Assembly: GCA_012961845.1 (NCBI GenBank)
Contig: DTYO01000259.1
Coordinates: 1 to 10,428 of the forward strand
DNA: 10,428 nucleotides
Direction of reading: 5' to 3'
Source of the DNA: Thermodesulfobacteriaceae bacterium
GTDB taxonomy: Bacteria; Desulfobacterota; Dissulfuribacteria; Dissulfuribacterales; UBA3076
The position numbers and the translations under genes are program-made. This document shows, in pieces, positions 1-5,540 of this stretch. How positions within the stretch are numbered: the first letter of the stretch is position 1; each line of letters begins with the position of its first letter. The notes beneath the pieces are model-generated. The model saw nothing but the letters and a program-made list of their open reading frames with translations. It was not told the DNA's origin and did not search any database.

Positions 1-917
1 TAATGACAGATGCAGATGTGGATGGAGCACACATAAGAACACTGCTGCTGACATTTTTCTACCGTCAGATGATTTCTCTTGTGGAAAACGGGTTTTTATA
101 CGTTGCACAACCTCCATTGTATAGGGTGGGTATAGGAAAAAAGAAGGAATTATTTCTGAAGGATGAGTCCGAACTTGATGAATATCTGTTCAACAGATCT
201 ACGGCTGATAAGGATGTCATGCCCAAAGGCACTGATTTTTGCATAAAGGGCCTAAAACTCAAGAAGCTGCTTGCCGACCTGGTGGATTATGAAGAAGCCA
301 TGGAAGGACTGTCTCATATAGGCATGTGGAGACAGCTCGCACAGGATCTGCTTGTCATGTCCGAAGACCTTGCATCCGGAGTCAATGATTATTCCTATAT
401 GAAAGCTCTGGCTGACAGGCTTCATGAAAAGGAATACAGGGTAGGCAGAGTAAAACCAGCCGAATCCGAAAGTTCAGGTTATGATTTCTCTGTCGGTATG
501 AAAGGCTTGGCATATCTTACTTGTACGGTAGGGAAATCTCTGGTTCAGCAGAATGAATTCAGGAAGCTTCTCAAGGCATACAGGAGGGTTCAGATTATTG
601 TTGGCAGATCTGTTATTGTCAGTTTGAAGGATGGATCGAAAAAAGAGTTTGAAACCACCCAGGATCTGCTTGATTTTTTCAGGAATGAAGGCAGAAGGGG
701 AGTCATGGTCCAGAGGTATAAGGGATTGGGGGAAATGAACCCTGATCAACTGTGGGAAACAACCATGAATCCGGAAAAAAGGACACTCCTCCAGGTTACA
801 ATACGGGATGCAGATGAATCTGAGCGATTGTTTACTACTCTAATGGGCGAAAAGATTGCTCCACGCAGGGAATTTATTCAGTCACATGCGCTTGAAGTGC
901 AGGAGCTCGATATATGA
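1..917 (+). CDS. gyrB: DNA gyrase subunit B, C-terminal part (5' end outside window)
   Basis: GyrB is the ATPase subunit of the A2B2 gyrase that introduces negative supercoils into DNA in the cytoplasm. What remains is about 304 residues, starting inside the Toprim domain at MTDADVDGAHIRTLL, whose DxD acidic residues bind the catalytic magnesium. The frame is open to the window edge, so the first ATG here is internal and not a start. The stretch from about residue 60 to 230 is the long insert typical of Gram-negative GyrB; Firmicutes-type GyrB has only about 140 residues from this motif to the end. The tail motifs QRYKGLGEMN (residues 237-246) and the ending EVQELDI are classic GyrB, not ParE. 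The gene ends with TGA. It faces rimO across a spacer holding a repeat element. Identification is secure. Confidence 0.97.
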   Translation, partial: MTDADVDGAHIRTLLLTFFYRQMISLVENGFLYVAQPPLYRVGIGKKKELFLKDESELDEYLFNRSTADKDVMPKGTDFCIKGLKLKKLLADLVDYEEAMEGLSHIGMWRQLAQDLLVMSEDLASGVNDYSYMKALADRLHEKEYRVGRVKPAESESSGYDFSVGMKGLAYLTCTVGKSLVQQNEFRKLLKAYRRVQIIVGRSVIVSLKDGSKKEFETTQDLLDFFRNEGRRGVMVQRYKGLGEMNPDQLWETTMNPEKRTLLQVTIRDADESERLFTTLMGEKIAPRREFIQSHALEVQELDI

Positions 918-1020
918 AGATGCCCCTAAAAATCAGAAATTTTATTATTGAACAAGGCCCACAAGAAAAACATCATGTATATTGTGCTGATATTTCGATT
1001 ATAATTTTTTGAGCGCAACA

Positions 1021-1296
1021 CAGGTATTTAATCCGGATTATTCGATTCGCGGGTTTGTCTAAGATGTAAGGCGGAGGGGTTACAGATGTACTCTAGTATT
1101 TCAGGTACCTGACAATGCAGCAGATATGGTGAATTCGCACTCCTCCTTGTGGCTTCAAATGCAGAACACTTTTTCGTTGAATTCGCTGTACCTTTTTGGT
1201 GCAGTCTTTGACTTACTATATTTCATATAACATTCTGTAATTTAAACAAATTAGTATTTGTTCGGCTTTTGAAGCGAATAATCTGGAAGATACCTG
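1021..1296 (-). repeat. Repeat copy A: 276-bp MITE-like element with terminal inverted repeats
   Basis: This element fills most of the 383-bp spacer between gyrB and rimO. Its ends are imperfect inverted repeats. The left end (1021-1048) starts CAGGTAT and continues to GATTATTCGATTC. The right end (1271-1296), read on the other strand, starts CAGGTAT and continues to GATTATTCGCTTC, about 22 matches over 28 columns with a 2-nt gap. Read on the - strand, the interior matches the 3' end of the pilin-like gene and its downstream spacer (about 5001-5322): 1034-1120 aligns to 5181-5267 without gaps at 67 of 87 bases, and 1153-1182 aligns to 5120-5149 at 27 of 30. I see no clear target-site duplication and no transposase. 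The right end stops 4 bp before the rimO stop codon. Inside are a 7-bp stem with a 4-nt loop (1245-1262) and a 12-bp palindrome (1029-1040). A non-autonomous mobile element is the likely class, but a decayed duplicate of the pilin 3' region is possible. Confidence 0.65.
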
Positions 1297-1300
1297 AGAG

Positions 1301-2688
1301 TCAGTGATTGTCGCAATAAGGATTTTCTGCTGTTATTCGGTCGTCATCCACAATTTCCCCTACAAGATCATAGATGTGAGATGATGTTATCTTTACCGGA
1401 ACGATATCCCCGGCAATTGCATTACCACTGTTTATATATGTAATGCCATCTATATCATGGCCCTGAAATACTGTCCTGCCTGTGAGCAGGAGTTCTGTTT
1501 CAGGGCTTATTCCTTCAATTAGAACGTCTTCGGTCCGTCCTATCATGGTAGAATTCAGTTCCATGGAAATATCTGCCTGTATTTCCATTATTTCTTTTCT
1601 TCTTTCTTCAGCCAGTTCCCCAGGAACCTTGTTTACGAATCTGTAAGAAACACAATCATCTTCATCAGAATAGACGAAACAACCCATGTGTCTGAATCTG
1701 TGTTTTTTTATGAAATTTTTCAAAATCAGAAAGTCTTCCGGTGATTCTCCTGGAAATCCCACCATTACGGTAGTTCTGACGGCTGCCTCTGGAATAATTT
1801 TTCTTATATTGCTGAATAGATGTTCTAATGACCTAGTATCGTAGTTCCTTCCCATCCTGCGAAGAATTCTGTCACTTGCATGCTGCACCGGTATATCTAG
1901 ATAGGGCAGTACTGAACTGCTTTCAGAAATAACTTCCAGGAGTCTTGAACCAATTCCTGATGGATGCAGGTAGAGCAACCTGAACCAGGTCACATCCGTA
2001 TCTTTTTCAAGTATGGTCAGAAGATCCGCCAAATCTGTATTTTCATACAGATATGAAGTGAGATCCTGCGCCACAAGAGTCACTTCCCTGACTCCTTTTT
2101 CTGCAAGGGCATTTACTTCCCTGACTATCCCTGATACAGGTCTCGAAATATTTTCTCCCCTCAGACCAGGTATAAGACAGTACGTACATCTGTTTGAACA
2201 TCCTTCAGAAATTTTTACATAGGCACGCCAGAATGGGGTGGTAACAAAGCGGCTGAATATGTGTTCGTCTCCACCATTTGCTCTCTTTACGTCCTTCACA
2301 AAGTAAGCCGTCTTTAACTCAGATGTGTCATACGGAGCTGAACAGGCATTAACTATGTTTCTACCCAGAAGAGAGGGATTTCCTGTACCCCAGAAGATAT
2401 CTATTTCAGGCATTTCGGATGCAAGCTCTTCCCTATATCTCTCCACCATGCATCCCATAACAACCAGTTTCTGGTCTGATTTTTTTCAAGACCAGCAGAT
2501 ATTACAGTCTCTATTGATTCGCTCACTGCTGATTCTATGAAGCCGCAGGTATTTATCAGAATGACATCGGCCTTTTCACATTCAGCGGTTATATGGACAT
2601 CCGATTTACATGATTTGATGGCACCCAATACCAACTCCGTATCGATACTGTTCTTGGGACAGCCAAGACTTATTACAAAAATCTTCAT
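1301..2688 (-). CDS. rimO: Ribosomal protein S12 methylthiotransferase RimO, with an apparent -1 frameshift
   Basis: RimO is a radical-SAM enzyme with two iron-sulfur clusters that adds a methylthio group to an aspartate of ribosomal protein S12. The first frame begins MKIFVISLGCPKN at 2688 and runs about 70 codons. The rest continues in the other frame to a TGA at 1301. Joined at the A7 run (2480-2486), the protein is about 462 residues, close to the usual 430-460. The N-terminal MTTase domain has the three cluster cysteines (about C10 in SLGCPKN, C48 in NTCGFI, C80 in MGCM). The radical-SAM motif GCSNRCTYC lies at about residues 163-171, and a TRAM-like region ends the protein. SLGCPKN favours RimO over MiaB. 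The gene starts 13 nt after panD with no convincing ribosome binding site, so it may be translationally coupled. As written, the first frame alone would end at 2401 with a nonsense tail. This may be a sequencing error, a pseudogene or real frameshifting. Confidence 0.9.
2480..2486 (-). other. A7 run at the rimO frame break (possible slippery site)
   Basis: On the - strand, rimO reads GAA AAA AAT in the upstream frame. The downstream frame resumes directly after the run of seven A as TCA GAC CAG AAA. One extra A, or a ribosome stepping back one base on the heptamer A AAA AAT, restores a perfect RimO sequence through the third cluster cysteine. The heptamer has the X XXY YYZ form of -1 slippery sites. 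No stimulatory stem-loop or internal Shine-Dalgarno was demonstrated. Confidence 0.6.
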
Positions 2689-2701
2689 CTGGGGGAAGGG
2701 A

Positions 2702-3073
2702 TTAACACCAGGATTCCAGGTTTCTTGTCAGTATCTTATTGTTTTTATCCACAAATATCAGGATGCTGGATCCTTGGGATATTTCGGGCTCAGAATACGT
2801 TCCATAAGAGGCAATTATTATAAGGTCGCCCTTTGCACCTTTTCTGGCTGCAGCACCATTCAAGCATATTATACCGGAATCTTTTTGGCCTTCTATTACA
2901 TATGTTTCAAAGCGTTCACCGTTGGATATATTGTATACCATAACCTGTTCAAAAGGCAGCAGATCTGCAGCATACATTATTGTCCTGTCCAGTGTCAGGC
3001 TTCCTTCATAATCCAGGTTGGCTTCTGTAACCTTTGCCCGGTGAATCTTCGATTTAAGCATCTTTCTAAACAT
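2702..3073 (-). CDS. panD: Aspartate 1-decarboxylase precursor
   Basis: PanD decarboxylates L-aspartate to beta-alanine, the amine half of pantothenate, in the cytoplasm. The product is 123 residues, the normal length for the bacterial pyruvoyl enzyme. It starts MFRKMLKSKIHRAKVTEA, the typical N-terminus. It has the self-cleavage site at G24-S25 in YEGSLT; after cleavage, S25 becomes the pyruvoyl cofactor. Other family landmarks are the K9 and H11 region and the segment NGAAARKGAKGD. It lies between panC (250 bp upstream) and rimO (13 nt downstream) on the same strand, and PanC uses its product. No good ribosome binding site precedes the ATG. A TATAAT hexamer at 3088-3093 sits 14 nt before it, and another promoter candidate lies further upstream at 3226-3254. 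Confidence 0.96.
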   Translation of the reverse strand: MFRKMLKSKIHRAKVTEANLDYEGSLTLDRTIMYAADLLPFEQVMVYNISNGERFETYVIEGQKDSGIICLNGAAARKGAKGDLIIIASYGTYSEPEISQGSSILIFVDKNNKILTRNLESWC

Positions 3074-3225
3074 GAAATGACAGACCGATTATATGAAATG
3101 TTAAGAGTAAACTGCTGTGCGTATCGTGGTAAGTAGATAATTCTTATTTCAAGAGGCAGATTCCGGCATAATGGCAACTATAAAAAATTTCTTTTTTACC
3201 GTAACTGTGCTGTACCAAAAAATAG

Positions 3226-3254
3226 ATTATAGGGTGCGTTTAATGCACCAAAAA
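3226..3254 (-). promoter_or_regulatory. Candidate panD-rimO promoter with an inverted repeat in its spacer
   Basis: On the - strand, a perfect TATAAT (3226-3231) lies 17 bp after a poor -35 hexamer, TTTTTG (3249-3254). The spacer contains GGTGC, a 7-nt gap and GCACC (3233-3249), a place where an operator could sit. Transcription from here would leave a leader of roughly 145 nt before panD. The -35 match is weak, so this is only a candidate. Confidence 0.3.
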
Positions 3255-3271
3255 ATATCCTTGATGTATCA

Positions 3272-3283
3272 CGTACATGTACG
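3272..3283. repeat. 12-bp perfect palindrome in the panC-panD spacer
   Basis: CGTACATGTACG is its own reverse complement. It lies about 18 bp upstream of the weak -35 of the candidate panD promoter and about 40 bp after the panC stop. It could be a dimeric regulator site or part of a processing or termination hairpin. No T-run follows it on either strand, so an intrinsic terminator is unlikely. The rest of the 250-bp spacer is AT-rich and shows no gene. Confidence 0.35.
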
Positions 3284-3323
3284 CGGTTATTCTCATGGTG
3301 CGCCTTGTTCATGAATGGAATTC

Positions 3324-4184
3324 CTAATTTTGGGATGTGCCCATAAGTATGGTATTATCGATTAATCTTGTCTTACCTACCCATACTGCCATTGCAAGAA
3401 GTGTCCTGGCTTCTATTGTTTCTTTCTTTTCCAGAGTATCCGGATCACCGATAAATATATAGTCAATCCTGGTGGCTGGATATGTTTTGATATATTCCCG
3501 GAGGTGATTTGCCAGTTCAGAACAGGAATCCATTCCTGCGGCAACCATTTCGTGTGCTCTGTTTATTGCGTGCCACAGGCATACGGCCGATTTTCGTTCT
3601 TCCTGAGACAAGTACGTATTTCTGGAACTCATGGCCAGACCGTCCTTTTCCCTGATTATGGGATATCCAACGATTTCAACCGAAATATTCAGATCTTCCA
3701 CCATCCGCCTGATGATCTGAAGTTGCTGGTAATCTTTTTGCCCGAATACAGCTACATCCGGCTGTACTATATTGAACAGCTTGGCTACAATGGTTGCAAC
3801 ACCTCTGAAATGATCCTGCCTTGATTTTCCACACAGTCCCTTGCTCAGTTTAGTGACTTCTACCCATGTCTGGAAGCCGTCAGGGTACATTTCACTGGAA
3901 TCCGGTGTAAACAGGCAGTGTACACCTTCGTTCTCAGCTAAATGAATATCCTTTCTCATGTTCCTGGGATATTGTTCTAGGTCCTCACCTGGTGAGAATT
4001 GGGTAGGATTGACATACAGGCTCACCACCATGCGGTCCGCCTTTTCTCTGGCAGTCCTCATGAGTGACAGGTGACCTTCGTGAAAGCAGCCCATGGTTGG
4101 CACGAGACAGATAGAAAAATTACTGTTTCGCCGCCAATCCAAGACTAGTTTTCTCATTTCAGAGCATGTAGAGACTATTTCCAT
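3324..4184 (-). CDS. panC: Pantothenate synthetase (pantoate--beta-alanine ligase)
   Basis: PanC joins pantoate to beta-alanine using ATP, through a pantoyl-adenylate, the last step of pantothenate synthesis. The 286-residue product has the family's usual length. Signature motifs are in order: PTMGCFHEGH (29-38), the HIGH-like ATP site with H35 and H38; NPTQF (59-63); DHFRGVATIV (124-133); GQKDYQQL (148-155), part of the pantoate/ATP pocket; and REKDGLAMSSRN (178-189), the KMSKS-like loop. The stop is TAG. The start is supported by an AGGG ribosome binding site 5 nt upstream (4190-4193) and by the conserved N-terminal length. panC leads the - strand group panC-panD-rimO, with panB not in the window. 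It is divergent from the pilus-type genes. Confidence 0.97.
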   Translation of the reverse strand: MEIVSTCSEMRKLVLDWRRNSNFSICLVPTMGCFHEGHLSLMRTAREKADRMVVSLYVNPTQFSPGEDLEQYPRNMRKDIHLAENEGVHCLFTPDSSEMYPDGFQTWVEVTKLSKGLCGKSRQDHFRGVATIVAKLFNIVQPDVAVFGQKDYQQLQIIRRMVEDLNISVEIVGYPIIREKDGLAMSSRNTYLSQEERKSAVCLWHAINRAHEMVAAGMDSCSELANHLREYIKTYPATRIDYIFIGDPDTLEKKETIEARTLLAMAVWVGKTRLIDNTILMGTSQN

Positions 4185-4200
4185 ATCGACCCTGATTATA

Positions 4201-4229
4201 TTTATAAACCCGTATTATTCCACCTGCAA
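4201..4229 (-). promoter_or_regulatory. Candidate panC promoter
   Basis: On the - strand, TTGCAG (4224-4229) and TATAAA (4201-4206) are separated by exactly 17 bp. A second hexamer, TATAAT, follows directly at 4195-4200. Either -10 would give a very short leader before the panC ATG at 4184, close to or overlapping the AGGG ribosome binding site. The sequence is AT-rich, so a chance match is possible. Confidence 0.4.
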
Positions 4230-4502
4230 GTTGGGGTTGCTTGATCAATGATAATTATGCTGTCCGAACCTTGAAAATAGCAGTAAAAAATATTCTGTCA
4301 CAGGGGACGAGATAAGTCCATACAGTCGGCAATACAGGCAATAATTGAAAAAAAACAACATAAATACCTGATGCAGGAGGCTGTCAAATTATCTTTTTTG
4401 TATTTGATTACGATTATTAAAAATATGCAGAATCGACCGGTTGTAAAAGACAGCTTTTTGCCCAAATCTTATGCAATCTTCAATGCAGAGTGATCCTGGT
4501 TT

Positions 4503-4525
4503 AAGGCATAAAATTTGCCTTTTTT
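4503..4525 (+). promoter_or_regulatory. Sigma-54-like promoter (GGCA-N8-TTGC) overlapping a terminator-like hairpin
   Basis: GGCA at 4505-4508 and TTGC at 4515-4518 place the -24 GG and -12 GC exactly 10 nt apart, as RpoN promoters need. Transcription would start near 4530 and leave a leader of about 46 nt to the pilin-like ATG, with an AGGA ribosome binding site. RpoN control of pilin genes is well known. The same bases also form AAGGCA, a 7-nt loop and TGCCTT, followed by four more T, which looks like a short intrinsic terminator. No + strand gene ends upstream, which favours the promoter reading, but neither is proved. The remaining 4230-4500 shows no gene: only AT-rich sequence, a short direct repeat (ATACAGTCGGCA then ATACAGGCA, 4320-4340) and a weak 6-bp long-range pairing (4380-4385 with 4449-4454). 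Confidence 0.4.
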
Positions 4526-4575
4526 AGATATGACATGGTAAAAAGGACCGGGTAATAATTTCAGGACAATTTTTC

Positions 4576-5172
4576 ATGTTCCTTTTCAGTAAAAATTGCG
4601 ATAAGAGAGGAATGACTCTTCTGGAGACTACCGGAGTTATACTGTTTGCAGGTGTATTCGGTATAGCTGCCGTGGGTAAGTATCAGATCATTCAAGATAA
4701 TGTATATCAGCAGCAGGCCATGCAAATTGCGGAAATGCTCTCCGACGAATCCAGGTCCAATCTAGTTCTGGCTATGGATCCAGAATTTTCAGAAGCTGCT
4801 GTAAAGATATCCGGTAGAAACTTTCAAATATGCAGGGCCGACATACTGGGCAGATTGCTTCCTGACGGAGCCATACCTCCGGATTTTGAAATTGGACAGG
4901 GGGCAGGCGCCAGCGAAGGTCTTGGAAGCACAGTAATATGTATGGTAACGCATACACCATCTAAACAGACTTCAATAGCCAAAATCTATTGCACCGGCTC
5001 CAGATATCAACAGACTGGAATTGTTCGCTTCAATAACCAAACAAAAGCTGATCGAAATAAATTACCGCAGGTTGCATGGAATATCACGACTCATGAACCT
5101 CTCCATAAAGATGCAGCAAATTCAACGAAAAACTGTTCTGCCCTTGAAGGTGCAGGGGGTTCGCTGTTTTAA
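4576..5172 (+). CDS. Type IV prepilin-like (minor pilin or pseudopilin) protein
   Basis: The 198-residue product begins with a short basic leader (residues 1-12, ending DKRG), then MTLLE and a hydrophobic helix to about residue 34. This is the class III signal of type IV prepilins: cleavage between G12 and M13 by a prepilin peptidase, with the +5 glutamate at E17. The mature protein would sit in the inner membrane and be built into a pilus or pseudopilus. The globular part is not a family I recognise. It has cysteines near residues 84, 123, 137 and 188 that could pair after export. An AGGA site lies 9 nt before the ATG. From about residue 143-149 onward, the codons lie within repeat copy B, so the original C-terminus may have been replaced. 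Two stops in a row (TAA TAG) end it, and the same frame then stays open to 5409. The assembly ATPase follows 368 bp downstream. Confidence 0.75.
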   Translation: MFLFSKNCDKRGMTLLETTGVILFAGVFGIAAVGKYQIIQDNVYQQQAMQIAEMLSDESRSNLVLAMDPEFSEAAVKISGRNFQICRADILGRLLPDGAIPPDFEIGQGAGASEGLGSTVICMVTHTPSKQTSIAKIYCTGSRYQQTGIVRFNNQTKADRNKLPQVAWNITTHEPLHKDAANSTKNCSALEGAGGSLF

Positions 5173-5322
5173 TAGATTTTCTGCATTGTCAGGGAATTGA
5201 AGTACCAGAGTACGTCCGAGCTCCCTCCGCCTTACATCTTCACCAAATTCTCGAAGCCAATAACCCGCTCTGAAATCCTTCCATACTGCCTGATTGGAAG
5301 GCATGCGAACCGAATAATCCGG
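5001..5322 (+). repeat. Repeat copy B, covering the pilin 3' end and downstream spacer
   Basis: This is the partner of copy A (1021-1296), in the opposite orientation. The strongest parts are 5120-5149 (27 of 30 identical) and 5181-5267 (67 of 87, no gaps), including CTGCATTGTCAGG and the 17-base block CCTCCGCCTTACATCTT, both identical. Similarity fades to a short match (TTCGCTTCAA) near 5024-5033 and a possible end at CAGATATC (5001-5008). Near the right end, B has two versions of a 16-base motif (5252-5267 and 5306-5321) where A has one; between them lies a segment absent from A with a CCTTCC/GGAAGG hairpin (5277-5301). Exact borders, especially the left one, are uncertain. From about 5173 to 5340, the spacer before the ATPase gene is therefore repeat sequence. 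Confidence 0.6.
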
Positions 5323-5409
5323 GATAATAGTTTAAACCGCAGGTTGAAGCTGATTGTCCAGGATGAGGAACAAATTTCTCTGCTGGAGAACAAGCCTGTT
5401 CAAGGATAA
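5176..5409 (+). pseudogene. Open stretch in the pilin frame after a TAA-TAG double stop; possible orphaned C-terminal remnant
   Basis: After the pilin stop codons (5170-5175), the same frame stays open for 77 codons to a TAA at 5407-5409. The first part is repeat B. The last part (about 5325-5409) lies beyond the repeat and encodes a hydrophilic tail, LKLIVQDEEQISLLENKPVQ, with ordinary-looking codons. No ATG or ribosome binding site offers independent translation; the first candidate start is a TTG at 5197. It could be the severed end of the original pilin gene, or chance. From 5410 to 5540 I see only AT-rich sequence with an 8-bp palindrome (CTCCGGAG, 5502-5509). Confidence 0.25.
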
Positions 5410-5520
5410 TCAAATAATGTCGATCTATCTTTTAGGACCATTCAGTCTGAACTGCCTACTCCTGAACATGATCATTACAGTGTTCTCTAAGGCTGAATGC
5501 TCTCCGGAGTGTTTCTAACA

Positions 5521-5526
5521 TATAAT
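5521..5526 (+). promoter_or_regulatory. TATAAT hexamer just upstream of the assembly ATPase gene
   Basis: A perfect -10 hexamer ends 14 nt before the ATG at 5541, in an AT-rich run. No recognisable -35 lies 16-18 bp upstream, and no ribosome binding site precedes the ATG. If used, the transcript would be almost leaderless. It may instead be chance in AT-rich DNA. Confidence 0.2.
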
Positions 5527-5540
5527 TATAAAAAAATTCC

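Noticed and set aside
2537..3136. 199-codon open frame on the + strand
   Set aside because: It lies antisense to rimO and panD, both secure by motif, and its translation is cysteine- and aromatic-rich without any family motif. It is a shadow frame.
4243..4262. Fur-box-like AATGATAATTAT near panC
   Set aside because: Only about 12 of 19 positions fit the classic Fur consensus, in AT-rich DNA. There is no iron-related gene nearby.
4380..4459. Long-range pairing GCTGTC with GACAGC followed by TTTTT
   Set aside because: Six pairs across a 63-nt loop are easily met by chance. There is no supporting internal structure, and no gene ends upstream on this strand.
4185..4575. Possible cyclic di-GMP (GEMM) riboswitch before the pilin gene
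   Set aside because: Such riboswitches often precede pilin genes, but I found neither the conserved GCACAGGGCAAACC-type core nor the expected stems.
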